Below are positions 9,206-17,966 of a stretch of DNA of 64,000 nt, piece after piece. The translations under genes were made by a program, and so were the position numbers. The stretch lies in NCBI GenBank assembly GCA_934426825.1, contig CAKRYI010000001.1, forward strand, positions 439,589-503,588. The letters run 5' to 3'. The notes below the pieces were generated by a model, which saw only the letters and a list, made by a program, of their open reading frames with translations, made no database searches and had not been told where the DNA came from. Position 1 is the stretch's first letter; each line of letters begins with the position of its first letter. This stretch comes from an uncultured Acetatifactor sp. (GTDB lineage Bacteria > Bacillota > Clostridia > Lachnospirales > Lachnospiraceae).

Positions 9206-9291
9206 AAGGTCTCCTCCTTTCCTGTTTTTTATATAACATAAAATGCCACTTTGGGCATTCATGTTCTATATCGGTTTTTTAGCGGTTTTTC

Positions 9292-10167
9292 TTAAGACTG
9301 CGGGTCCATAATTTTGGTTATTTTTGCTGCCACATCTGCATCCATGGCTCCTAAAATATTGCCTCTGTCCTTCGCACTCATGGTTTTTAAAATGCGTGCC
9401 GCAAGATCCAGATTATCCGTCATTTTTTCAAAAATGCCCGCCGCCTGCTTCGGTTTCATGGAAGAATATGCAGCCGCATAATCCTGTACTTCTTTGCTCT
9501 CCTCCAACCGTGTCACCACCTGCTTATAAATATACTCCGCCGTGGTAGGGTCCATGGACTCGTAATATTTCTGAAATTCCTCCGCTCCGGGACCTTTGTC
9601 GGAATAAACCACTTCCTCGTAAAACTGCGTGCGGATTCGCTGAAATTCCACCTGTTTGTCCTCAAACTCTTTCAGACGCACCACTTCCGCTTTCAGGCTG
9701 TCCAGTTCCTCCTGCTTTGCCGCCGCATCATTCTGGGCGCGCTCTAATTCCAGTTCCAGATTCTTTATCTGGTCAACCGCATCCTTTAAGTTGGTGTAGC
9801 CGCCGTAGCTGTCCGGGTTGGTTGTTTCCGTCAGGGAAACTCCGGGCAGAATCCGGTTAATCACAGGCACATCCTTCAGTATAGGGGCAAGCACTCCGCT
9901 GCCGAATCCTCCGATGTCCAGCTTGATAACGGCACATATCACCGCAAGCCAGAGCAGTACAATGAGAATGGTGGCGCCGAAGGTCATAAGACCGTTGCTC
10001 TCCTCACCTTCGTCCAGCTCGTCCTCCTGCTTTGCAATTTCCTTTGCCCGGCGTTTTGCCTCTTTACGCTGTTCTTTCTGTTGCTGTTTTAACTGTTTTT
10101 TCTCATCCTGCAGCTTCTTCTTTTCATTTTCCGCTGCCAGTTCTTCCGGACTTTTTTCTCTTGCCAT
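9292..10167 (-). CDS. MotE/YlxF-like protein with MgtE-N-type domain
   Basis: Membrane-anchored flagellar operon protein. A highly charged cytoplasmic N-terminus (residues 1-55, Lys/Gln/Glu-rich coiled coil) precedes one membrane helix (about 60-82). A periplasm-side coiled coil follows (about 120-170). The MgtE_N-like helical repeat at the end contains MKPKQAAGIFEKM and MDADVAAKITKIM. This architecture matches Bacillus YlxF and proteobacterial MotE, a MotC chaperone. That function is an analogy here. The gene overlaps fliJ by one base at 10167. Confidence 0.82.
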   Translation of the reverse strand: MAREKSPEELAAENEKKKLQDEKKQLKQQQKEQRKEAKRRAKEIAKQEDELDEGEESNGLMTFGATILIVLLWLAVICAVIKLDIGGFGSGVLAPILKDVPVINRILPGVSLTETTNPDSYGGYTNLKDAVDQIKNLELELERAQNDAAAKQEELDSLKAEVVRLKEFEDKQVEFQRIRTQFYEEVVYSDKGPGAEEFQKYYESMDPTTAEYIYKQVVTRLEESKEVQDYAAAYSSMKPKQAAGIFEKMTDNLDLAARILKTMSAKDRGNILGAMDADVAAKITKIMDPQS

Positions 10168-10622
10168 CAGTTTTTCACCTGCCTCTTCCTGCCATATGTA
10201 TAACTGGTCAATTCATCCACAGTCTTGCTTTCCTGTCTGTTTTCTTCCTGCATAAATTCTTCAAATGCCTTTTCACGCAGAGTTTCCTGTGTCTTTCTCT
10301 CTTTCATCACATCCGTGAGCTTTGCTCTCGCCTCAATCACCTTTTGCTCCGCCGCCTTTACCTGTTTCATCTGCTCCGCGATATATCCGTCCATACAGAG
10401 AATGGCATTTTTGTTATCCTCAATGTCCCGGATTTTCAAAGGTCCCATCAAAAGTTCTCCGGCGTTCTCCTCGTACTCCCGCTTTCTTTTGTGCAGGACG
10501 TCCAACTTATGTTCCTCCTCGCTCAGTGCATTCTGGGCAAAGGAAAACTCCTGTTTTGCCTGCGTCTCCATCTTCATTTTGATGTCCAAAATACTTTGCA
10601 GCGAATATCGAAATTTAGCCAT
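10167..10622 (-). CDS. fliJ: FliJ, flagellar export chaperone/central stalk
   Basis: Coiled-coil protein of the flagellar type III export apparatus that sits in the FliI hexamer and couples ATPase activity to the FlhA gate. The 151 residues are almost entirely helical and charged, beginning MAKFRYSLQSILDIKMKMET, the typical FliJ start. Position directly after fliI and before the MotE-like gene supports the call. Primary sequence is poorly conserved in this family. Confidence 0.9.
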   Translation of the reverse strand: MAKFRYSLQSILDIKMKMETQAKQEFSFAQNALSEEEHKLDVLHKRKREYEENAGELLMGPLKIRDIEDNKNAILCMDGYIAEQMKQVKAAEQKVIEARAKLTDVMKERKTQETLREKAFEEFMQEENRQESKTVDELTSYTYGRKRQVKN

Positions 10623-10652
10623 GAAACCTCATCAACCTTTCCTGATTATTCT

Positions 10653-11975
10653 CTACTGCTCGTCAAAAAGATTTTCCAGCATGGTTACGCTCTCTTCAAA
10701 GGTGAACTTCTCATCCACATCCTGACACAGGAACTTGTTTACCGCATCTATCTTGGAGATTGCATAGTCAATGGACGGGTTGCTGCCGCTCTTGTAAGCG
10801 CCGATATTAATCAAATCCTCCGCCTCGTTGTAGGTGGCAAGCACGGTTTTCAGTTTGTTGGCTGCCTGCTTGTGCTCCTTCTGTGCGATCTGGCTCATAC
10901 ATCTGGAAATACTCTGCAAAATATCAATGGCAGGATAATGGTTCTTGTGTCCGAGTTTTCTGTTCAGCATAATATGTCCGTCCAGAATACTTCTCGCCGT
11001 ATCGGTAATCGGCTCATTGAAATCATCGCCGTCCACAAGTACGGTGTACAATCCGGTGATGGAACCTTTTGACGCTCTTCCCGCGCGCTCCAACAGCTTC
11101 GGCATTTCCGAATACACGCTGGGCGGATATCCCCTCGTCACGGGCGGTTCGCCGCTGGCAAGACCGATTTCCCTCTGTGCCATAGAAAAACGGGTCAGGG
11201 AATCCATCATCAAAAGCACATCTCTGCCCTGGTCTCTGAAATACTCCGCGATAGCCGTTGCCGTCTTTGCCGCTTTGTTGCGCTCCAGGGCCGGTCTGTC
11301 GGAGGTTGCCACAACAACCACCGAACGTTTCATGCCTTCCTCACCCAAATCCCGTTCAATAAACTCGCGAACCTCTCTGCCCCGCTCTCCTATCAGGGCA
11401 ATGACGTTAATGTCCGCCTTGGTATTTCTCGCAAACATACCCATCAGGGTGGACTTACCCACACCGGAACCTGCAAAGATACCGATACGCTGTCCTTTTC
11501 CGACGGTAATCAGTCCGTCCACCGCTTTTACGCCAAGGGGCAGCACCTGGTCAATAATAGTACGGCTCATGGGGTCGGGCGGCGGTGCCTCCACCGGATA
11601 TGCAGCGCCCTCTATCACCTCTCCGTCAATGGGGCGTCCCAGACCGTCCAGCGTCTTTCCGAGCAGTCTGTCGCTAACCGTAACACGCAGGGGATAGCCT
11701 GTGTTTTCCACAATGCAGCCCAGTCCGATACCGTCCACCGCATCGTAGGGCATGAGCAGTGTTTTCTTGTCCTTGAATCCCACCACCTCGGCGGGAATCG
11801 GTGCCGCATCCGCATCCATTCCGGGATATATCATGCAAATATCTCCCAGCCTTGCGTCCGGTCCCACGGATTCAATGGTCAGACCGACCACATTGACCAC
11901 TTTTCCCATTTTGCGGAAGAATGTCTGATCTGTCAGCTTATGATATTTTTCAAAATCAATGCGAAGATGTTCCAC
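10653..11975 (-). CDS. fliI: FliI, flagellum-specific export ATPase
   Basis: Hexameric ATPase of the flagellar type III secretion system, related to F1 beta. It has the Walker A GIFAGSGVGKSTLMG, the catalytic glutamate region VIALIGERGREVREF, the Walker B VLLMMDSLTRF, and the family motif SGEPPVTRGYPPSVY. At 440 aa it is full length with no disruption. It follows fliH by 30 bp and precedes fliJ. Confidence 0.97.
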   Translation of the reverse strand: MEHLRIDFEKYHKLTDQTFFRKMGKVVNVVGLTIESVGPDARLGDICMIYPGMDADAAPIPAEVVGFKDKKTLLMPYDAVDGIGLGCIVENTGYPLRVTVSDRLLGKTLDGLGRPIDGEVIEGAAYPVEAPPPDPMSRTIIDQVLPLGVKAVDGLITVGKGQRIGIFAGSGVGKSTLMGMFARNTKADINVIALIGERGREVREFIERDLGEEGMKRSVVVVATSDRPALERNKAAKTATAIAEYFRDQGRDVLLMMDSLTRFSMAQREIGLASGEPPVTRGYPPSVYSEMPKLLERAGRASKGSITGLYTVLVDGDDFNEPITDTARSILDGHIMLNRKLGHKNHYPAIDILQSISRCMSQIAQKEHKQAANKLKTVLATYNEAEDLINIGAYKSGSNPSIDYAISKIDAVNKFLCQDVDEKFTFEESVTMLENLFDEQ

Positions 11976-12005
11976 TCTGTCAGCCCTGTCTCTTCCTGAA
12001 ATCTG

Positions 12006-12863
12006 TCAGTTACTTTCCTTCTCGTAGGAAAGCAATTTTAACTTCTGTCTCAATTCCGCAAGCTGCGTTCCCAGCCCGCAGTCAAAAATACCGTTTTCCG
12101 TCTCTATCAGACAATCATTTTTACCAAGCGTCGCATCCTCCACAACCTCAACTGAGCTGCCGGGAGCCAGTGCATTTGCCGTCAGTTGTTTTTTCTGCAT
12201 GCTCACGTAAGGATAGTCCTCCTTTGAGACATGAATCAGAAAACTGCGTACGCCTTCAATTTTGTGCATAGTGGTAGAAATGAGATATGCCAGAACTTCC
12301 CGATAGGAATCTAAATCCACATGAAAAATATGTTCATAAATAGAGCTGATGGTATCGACAAACTTCGGCTCTAATTCCTCCACCATTTTTTGGTATTCTT
12401 CTTCCAACTGCTTTTCTTTTTCTGCAAGCTGCGCGGTCTGCTCCCTCGCCTGAATCTGCGCTTTTTCCATTCCGTCGGCATACCCCTGGTCCCTTGCGCT
12501 GCTTAAAATATTGCCGCGCTCATTCTCTGCCTCCGCTTTTGCAGTGTTCACAAGCCGCTCCGCTTCCTGTCTCGCCTCCGCAAGAATAGCATCCGCTTCC
12601 TGCCTTGCCTTTGTGCGGATACTTTCCGCATCTTCCCCAGCCTTTATTACATTGCCCGCAGGCGCATCGGTTCCATCCTCTGCATTGCCTTCCACTTCCA
12701 CCTGCGCAGCATTCAATCCCGTAACAAATCCCTCATTTTCGGGCTGATTCATTTTGACTGCCAGCTCCCTGATTCGCTTAGCCACCAGTTCGTTGGAGTC
12801 AATTACCCTCTTATCTTCCTGTGAAACATAGGTATTACTGTACTTAAAGAGATTACTAGACAA
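12006..12863 (-). CDS. fliH: FliH, flagellar export ATPase regulator
   Basis: Negative regulator and C-ring tether of FliI. A long Ala/Glu/Gln-rich coiled coil (about residues 75-165, many AEARQEAERL-like heptads) leads to the conserved C-terminal FliI-binding domain. A TTG at 12863 (giving M-SSNLFKYSNTYV) is my preferred start because GGAGGTGA precedes it by about 8 nt. A GTG at 12881 is possible. Either way the start overlaps the fliG stop (12856), implying translational coupling. Confidence 0.88.
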   Translation of the reverse strand: MSSNLFKYSNTYVSQEDKRVIDSNELVAKRIRELAVKMNQPENEGFVTGLNAAQVEVEGNAEDGTDAPAGNVIKAGEDAESIRTKARQEADAILAEARQEAERLVNTAKAEAENERGNILSSARDQGYADGMEKAQIQAREQTAQLAEKEKQLEEEYQKMVEELEPKFVDTISSIYEHIFHVDLDSYREVLAYLISTTMHKIEGVRSFLIHVSKEDYPYVSMQKKQLTANALAPGSSVEVVEDATLGKNDCLIETENGIFDCGLGTQLAELRQKLKLLSYEKESN

Positions 12864-13869
12864 CGATCTCGTCACCTCCACCTCTGGAGATTACAATTTC
12901 TCCTGCATCCTCCAGCTTGCGGATAATATTTACAATCTTCTGCTGTGCCTCTTCCACGTCCTTCATACGAACAGGGCCCATGAATTCCATATCCTCTTTT
13001 ATCATAACAGCCAGACGCTTGGACAGGTTGTTGAAAATTGCATTCTGTACCTGTTCGTTTGCACCCTTGAGTGCGATTGCCAGGTCGTTATTATCCACAT
13101 CACGCAGTACTCTCTGGATAGCTCTGTCGTCAAGCAGCAGAACGTCCTCGAATACGAACATCTTCTTTCGAATTTCGTCCGCCAGTTCCGGCTCCTCGAT
13201 TTCCAAAGTTTCCATAATATGTTTCTCGGTACCGCGGTCTACCGTATTCAAAATCTCTACTACGGAATCCACGCCACCGATAATGGTGTAATCCTGATTT
13301 ACCAGACTGGACAGCTTGGACTCTAACACCTTCTCCACCTCCTTGATAACATCGGGGCTGGTTCTGTCCATGGTTGCGATACGTTTTGCCACATCTGCCT
13401 GTCTGTCCGGGGACAATGCCGAAATAATCAGCGCCGCCTGTCCCGGTGAGAGGTAGGACAAAATCAGGGCAATGGTCTGAGGATGCTCGTCCTGAATAAA
13501 GTTGATAAGCTGTGAAGCCTCTGTCTTTCTCACAAACTCGAAAGGTTTTACCTGCAAAGATGCAGTCAGCTTGCCGATAACATCCATGGCTTTCTCGGAA
13601 CCGAGTGCTTTTTCCAGCAGCTCTTTCGCATAGGAAATACCACCCTCCGCAATATACTGCTGCGCCAGACAGACCTCGTAAAACTCATTGATAATGTCTT
13701 CCTTCGCCTGCGGAGATACACTTCGGGTATTGGCTATCTCAAGCGTCAGTTCCTCTATTTCTTCTTCCTTTAAGTGCTTAAATATTCCTGCCGACCGTTC
13801 CGGTCCCAAGGTAATCAACAGAATTGCAGCTTTCTGCACTCCTGTGAAATCTCCCTCTTTTCCTTTCAT
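12856..13869 (-). CDS. fliG: FliG, flagellar motor switch protein
   Basis: Rotor protein that touches the stator. The N-terminal FliF-binding domain (VQKAAILLITLGPERSAGIF), the middle EHPQTIALILSYLSPGQAA domain and the C-terminal torque domain are all present. The torque helix reads FEDVLLLDDRAIQRVLRDVD and retains the acidic and arginine residues that interact electrostatically with MotA. At 337 aa it is full length. It lies between fliF and fliH. Confidence 0.97.
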   Translation of the reverse strand: MKGKEGDFTGVQKAAILLITLGPERSAGIFKHLKEEEIEELTLEIANTRSVSPQAKEDIINEFYEVCLAQQYIAEGGISYAKELLEKALGSEKAMDVIGKLTASLQVKPFEFVRKTEASQLINFIQDEHPQTIALILSYLSPGQAALIISALSPDRQADVAKRIATMDRTSPDVIKEVEKVLESKLSSLVNQDYTIIGGVDSVVEILNTVDRGTEKHIMETLEIEEPELADEIRKKMFVFEDVLLLDDRAIQRVLRDVDNNDLAIALKGANEQVQNAIFNNLSKRLAVMIKEDMEFMGPVRMKDVEEAQQKIVNIIRKLEDAGEIVISRGGGDEIVV

Positions 13870-13907
13870 ACTTTCGTACCCTCACATCTTTCCGGGCTGA
13901 CCTTATG

Positions 13908-15503
13908 TTACTCCCAGTCCTCATTCAGCCAGTTACGGAGCAGCGCTGCCGCAGCTTCCGGATTGTCATCTACAAATTTCTCTATTACTCTGCGTGTCTC
14001 GGATTTCGCCTCAACATCAATGTCTTCCAGTTCTTCCTCAGGTGTAGACTGCAACAGGTTCTCCACAGAGAGTTCCTCTTCCTCCGCACCGCTCTTTGCC
14101 GTTCTCATGCTTCTGAGAACCACAAATGCCAAAAGTCCCAGGATTACCAGTATCAGGATAATGCTGAGTATGGTCGTTGCGGTAGGCGCCTGTGAAGCCT
14201 TGTCATAAAACAGTGGTGACTCATAAGCGATAATGGTGATATTTGCAGCGTCGATTCCCGTTGCGTTTGCCACCATGCTGTAAAAGTCCGTATCCACATC
14301 CAGTTTTACATCCGCGCTGTGTGCCGCTTTGTATTCATCCCATGTAATGCCGTCCAAAAGTCCCTGGCTCTTAGCGTCCTCCTCATGAATCTCCTTGTAG
14401 GTGATTGCCGCAATGGAGACAGAGGATGTTGCGTAATCAATGCCGCCCGCCGGTGTCACCTTGTACTTTGAGGACTCGTTCGGAAGGAAATCTTCCAGTG
14501 TCTCCGTCTGTGTGGACGAACTGTTGTCACTGTTCTGGAACATATAGCTGTTCTCATTGTTGGAGTCTGTTCCCGGAATTCCCGAAATTCCGTTGGTATT
14601 CTCGGAATCGTACTGCTCCCGGTGCGCTAACATTCCCTCGTCCCTGCCGCTGTTGGCATAATATTCCTTAACCGTCTCCTCGTAATTGGAGTAATCCATG
14701 GTGAGGTGGCTGGTAACTTCGATATTGCTGTACTGGTTGGTTCCAAGCAGTACCTTCTTTACCTGATTGGCAACCATCGACTCTGCCTGATTCTGCAGTT
14801 CCTGCATGGAGCTTGCGATTCCCGCGGAACTATAATCGTCACCGCCGGAGAAAAGCAGATTGGAGTCCGAATCCAAAATCGTGATATTTGCCGTTGTCTC
14901 ATTTCCCAGTGCGGTAGCTGCCGCTTTTGCAAGGTTGGCTGCATTGGCGGAGGTAAACGTACCGTCCAACTCCAGCTTGATAAACGCGGAGGCTTCCTGC
15001 TGCTGCTTTACAAGCGTACCGTTCTGCTCCGGAATATGTAAATGTACATTTGCGCTTTTGACATTCGTAAGGGAGGAAAAATCCTTCTCCAACTGCTTTT
15101 CCAGCCAGTCGGTGTAATATTTTTCCTTGTCCGACGCCGTAGTGGACATACTGCCGCTGATAGCGTCCTTAATCGAATAATCATCCGGCATGAAGCCCGC
15201 AGAGCCAATCGCAAGATTCGCCTGGGACAACTGTTCCTGCTTTACGCTGACAACCAGTCCGTCCGACGATTCCGTGTGCTCGATTCCGGCACTGTCGAGA
15301 ATGTCTACCAGTTCCGCTGCGTCCGCTGCCGTCTCGCAGGTATATAATCTTTCATACTGTGGTCTTGAAAAACTGTAAATCAGAATTGCGAAAGCGAAAA
15401 TGACCACTGCGGCAATTCCGACAATGATACTTTTCTGTTTGGTAGTAAATTTGTTCCACCAAGCCAGAATTTTCGCAGGTATTTCTTTCAAACGTTCTGC
15501 CAT
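13908..15503 (-). CDS. fliF: FliF, MS-ring protein
   Basis: Forms the membrane MS ring on which the basal body is built. Two membrane helices are visible, at about residues 24-45 and 440-463. Between them lie the YscJ-type ring-building region (LYTCETAADAAELVDILDSA onward) and a variable Ser/Thr/Asn-rich loop. The C-terminal FliG-binding tail (ARRVIEKF-like, ending AAALLRNWLNEDWE) is intact. The length of 531 aa is typical. Confidence 0.95.
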   Translation of the reverse strand: MAERLKEIPAKILAWWNKFTTKQKSIIVGIAAVVIFAFAILIYSFSRPQYERLYTCETAADAAELVDILDSAGIEHTESSDGLVVSVKQEQLSQANLAIGSAGFMPDDYSIKDAISGSMSTTASDKEKYYTDWLEKQLEKDFSSLTNVKSANVHLHIPEQNGTLVKQQQEASAFIKLELDGTFTSANAANLAKAAATALGNETTANITILDSDSNLLFSGGDDYSSAGIASSMQELQNQAESMVANQVKKVLLGTNQYSNIEVTSHLTMDYSNYEETVKEYYANSGRDEGMLAHREQYDSENTNGISGIPGTDSNNENSYMFQNSDNSSSTQTETLEDFLPNESSKYKVTPAGGIDYATSSVSIAAITYKEIHEEDAKSQGLLDGITWDEYKAAHSADVKLDVDTDFYSMVANATGIDAANITIIAYESPLFYDKASQAPTATTILSIILILVILGLLAFVVLRSMRTAKSGAEEEELSVENLLQSTPEEELEDIDVEAKSETRRVIEKFVDDNPEAAAALLRNWLNEDWE

Positions 15504-15548
15504 GGGAGTACTCCCCTCATCCTATTTTTTGTAATATAACATTGACCC

Positions 15549-15902
15549 TTAAATCTGCATCTGCATCAGTTCTTTGTAGGCTTCCATCACCTTATCCCTG
15601 ATGGCTACGGTATACTGTAATGAAGTGGATGCTTTCTGAAGGGCAATGGTCAAATCATGTGTATTCTCCGTCTCTCCCAGTGCAAACTTGAGTTCCTCAT
15701 CCTCCGCATCCGAAAGATAACCGTTGGTTGTTTTGATATTATCAATCGCTGAATTCAAAAACGCATCAAAAAGCGTTCCGTCCGTTCCCTTTGTTTTCTC
15801 CCCCAAAGCTCCCGTAAGTGTTGTTGCGCCGATTGCGTCCGTGCCGCCGACCGCGTTCAGACCGTTCAGTGCACTCAAACCGGTAATTGCTGACAAGTCC
15901 AT
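15549..15902 (-). CDS. fliE: FliE, hook-basal body junction protein
   Basis: Small rod-base subunit joining the MS ring to the rod. The conserved C-terminal half shows KASTSLQYTVAIRDKVMEAY followed by KELMQMQI, the FliE family end. The N-terminus is Gly/Thr/Ala-rich and variable. The length is 117 aa and the gene lies between flgC and fliF as in other Firmicutes. Confidence 0.94.
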   Translation of the reverse strand: MDLSAITGLSALNGLNAVGGTDAIGATTLTGALGEKTKGTDGTLFDAFLNSAIDNIKTTNGYLSDAEDEELKFALGETENTHDLTIALQKASTSLQYTVAIRDKVMEAYKELMQMQI

Positions 15903-15948
15903 CTGTATACTCCTCTCAATCCGCCTGCAAAATCAGGCAGTTATCCTC

Positions 15949-16395
15949 TTATTGGTTTACAAGTTCCAAGCCTCTCAGCGCCATGGATTTGCTTGCGCTG
16001 AACGCCGTGGAGTTTGCCTCGTATGCGCGGCTGGCGTCAATCAGGTTCGTCATTTCGGACACAATATTGACGTTCGGATATGTAACATATCCGTTTTCAT
16101 CCGCATCCGGGTGGGACGGATCGTACACCATCTTCATCTCCGTCCATGTATCTTCGCTGACCTTGTCCACCTTCACGCCCTGTCCGCTGTATCCGGCAGA
16201 AACGTTTCCGAGGACTCTGCTGAATGTGGTCTGGCTGCCTTTTTCCGCAAAGGTAACAACCTTACGTCTGTAAGGTGTGCCGTCCTCCGTGCGCGTGGTA
16301 CTTGCATTTGCCACGTTCTCGGAAATAATATCCATTCGGTATCTCTGTGCCGTCAATCCTGACGCATTGACGTTAAATGCAGAAAACATACTCAT
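15949..16395 (-). CDS. flgC: FlgC, flagellar basal-body rod protein
   Basis: Proximal rod subunit. The N-terminal rod signature (MSMFSAFNVNASGLTAQRYR) continues with DIISENVANASTT, and the protein ends with EMTNLIDASRAYEANSTAFS, the C-terminal coiled-coil partner. The length of 148 aa is normal. It is 24 bp downstream of flgB. Confidence 0.95.
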   Translation of the reverse strand: MSMFSAFNVNASGLTAQRYRMDIISENVANASTTRTEDGTPYRRKVVTFAEKGSQTTFSRVLGNVSAGYSGQGVKVDKVSEDTWTEMKMVYDPSHPDADENGYVTYPNVNIVSEMTNLIDASRAYEANSTAFSASKSMALRGLELVNQ

Positions 16396-16419
16396 TGTTT
16401 CTTTTCGTCCTTTCCCCTA

Positions 16420-16809
16420 TTATTTCATCACAGACTGTAAATTGGTAAACTCGTTATTTATACTGGTGAGGAGTCCCTGATATTTTAACTGGTTCTCCGC
16501 CAGCATAACGTTTTCATTTTCAATATCAACATTATTGCCATCGAGTCTGTAAGAGAATCCTGCGCTGTCCGTATACGGTCTCGGCTCCAGACGGCGGGTT
16601 TTTAATCTCGACACTTTGGTATCCGTGGATTCATAGCGGTTGTAGCCGATGGCTTTTTTAAGTTCCGCTTCAAATGCCACATCCTGTCTCTTATACCCCG
16701 GCGTATCCGCATTGGCTATATTGTTGCTGATTGCTTCATTTCTCAGCCAGCTTGCATCCGCCGCTTTGTCCAACATGTTAATATAGTCAAAAGCATTCGT
16801 GTTTATCAT
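16420..16809 (-). CDS. flgB: FlgB, flagellar basal-body rod protein
   Basis: Most proximal rod subunit and first gene of the flagellar operon. The core is LRNEAISNNIANADTPGYKR, with the C-terminal helix reading VMLAENQLKYQGLLTSINNE. I set the start at the ATG at 16809 (MINTNAFDYI) because GGAGAGGAG lies immediately upstream and the product (129 aa) then matches the family. The frame continues to 16854 without a ribosome site. Confidence 0.93.
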   Translation of the reverse strand: MINTNAFDYINMLDKAADASWLRNEAISNNIANADTPGYKRQDVAFEAELKKAIGYNRYESTDTKVSRLKTRRLEPRPYTDSAGFSYRLDGNNVDIENENVMLAENQLKYQGLLTSINNEFTNLQSVMK

Positions 16810-16866
16810 TTGTACTCCTCTCCATGCCGTCCGGCAAATCAGCCTACACGACACCCACTCTATTAT

Positions 16867-16894
16867 ATTATAATTTATTTCGACAAAAACACAA
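16867..16894 (-). promoter_or_regulatory. Predicted SigA-type promoter of the flagellar operon
   Basis: On the minus strand, TTGTGT (16889-16894), a 16-bp spacer and TATAAT (16867-16872) precede flgB by about 60 bp. A second overlapping TATAAT follows. No SigD (TAAA-N15-GCCGATAT) signal was seen here, consistent with an early operon. Confidence 0.6.
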
Positions 16895-16961
16895 TATCTT
16901 TTTCAATATTTGTAGCAAAATACACCATATAGTAATTTTTCGCTCTTTATTTCGGAAAAGC

Positions 16962-16995
16962 AAAAAGGACTTATTGTTGCCAACAAATCCTTTTC
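16962..16995 (-). terminator. Probable rho-independent terminator of codY
   Basis: On the minus strand an AAAAGGA...TCCTTTT stem with an inner GTTG/CAAC helix and a small asymmetric bulge is followed by a short T-rich stretch. It sits about 50 bp after the codY stop and upstream of the flgB promoter, so it probably separates the two transcripts. Confidence 0.55.
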
Positions 16996-17044
16996 CTGTC
17001 TCTTTATAATCCGTTATATTTCTTATGCAGTTATTTTGTAACGA

Positions 17045-17833
17045 TTATTTCTTCTGGTTCTGACGTTTCAGCTCCGCGATTTCGTCAAACACCACATCAT
17101 TCAACACTTTTATGTAAGTTCCCTTCATTCCGGAGGAACGGGATTCAATGACTCCGGCACTTTCAAACTTGCGCAGGGCATTGACGATAACCGACCTTGT
17201 AATTCCCACTCTGTCGGCAATCTTGCTTGCCACTAGAATTCCTTCCATACCGTTTAATTCGTCAAAAATATGGGTAATCGCTTCCATCTCCGAAAAGGAC
17301 AATGTGCTGATTGCAGATTTTACAACCGCTACCTTGCGGTTCTCCTCCGCACTCTCCTCATTGACGGCACGGAGCATTTCCAGTCCCACCACTGTGGTTC
17401 CGTACTCGCACAGGATAATATCGTCAATGTCGTACTGGGCGTCGCACTTATAAATGAAAAGAGTTCCCAGCCGTTCTCCCGCTATCTCAATGGGAGTGAT
17501 AATTGCCTGAAAACGCTTGGTATCGATATTCTCAAATCCGAGAGTCTCCAAATTCACATTCTCTTTTGTGGAAAGTACGCCCAACAGTCTCTCGTTCAGC
17601 ATGGAATCGATAAAGCCGCCTATATTTTCATCAATGAGTTCCGTAATGGATTCAATTCCCTCTGATTTGCCGACACCGAGCACTTTGCCCTTGCGGCTGA
17701 TTACCAGAACGTTTGAATTCAGAATTTCGCGCATCACTTTGCAAATGTCATTGAATACCACCTTACTGGAATTATTGTTGTGAAGCAACTTCCCTATTTT
17801 TCTGGTCTTGTCCAATAGCTGTACACTGCTCAT
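17045..17833 (-). CDS. codY: CodY, GTP/branched-chain amino acid-sensing global repressor
   Basis: Pleiotropic transcriptional regulator that represses starvation genes when isoleucine and GTP are abundant. It has an N-terminal GAF-like ligand domain (residues 1-155) and a winged helix-turn-helix at the C-terminus reading ASKIADRVGITRSVIVNALR, the CodY signature. It is full length at 262 aa. As in Bacillus, it sits immediately upstream of flgB; CodY is known to repress motility genes in Bacillus, which makes the adjacency functionally plausible. Confidence 0.97.
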   Translation of the reverse strand: MSSVQLLDKTRKIGKLLHNNNSSKVVFNDICKVMREILNSNVLVISRKGKVLGVGKSEGIESITELIDENIGGFIDSMLNERLLGVLSTKENVNLETLGFENIDTKRFQAIITPIEIAGERLGTLFIYKCDAQYDIDDIILCEYGTTVVGLEMLRAVNEESAEENRKVAVVKSAISTLSFSEMEAITHIFDELNGMEGILVASKIADRVGITRSVIVNALRKFESAGVIESRSSGMKGTYIKVLNDVVFDEIAELKRQNQKK

Positions 17834-17889
17834 AAGCGCCCTCCGTTTTTACCCAACTCTCATCATAAGCCAATACTGTTCTATGAGAT

Positions 17890-17918
17890 ATATTAACATA
17901 TATATAATCAGATTTCAA
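17890..17918 (-). promoter_or_regulatory. Predicted codY promoter
   Basis: On the minus strand, TTGAAA (17913-17918), a 17-bp spacer and TAATAT (17890-17895), about 55 bp before the codY start. The surroundings are very AT-rich. Confidence 0.55.
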
Positions 17919-17966
17919 TGCGTAAACTTTTAATTTTTTTGTGTTTTTTGTGATTTATGAGACAAT

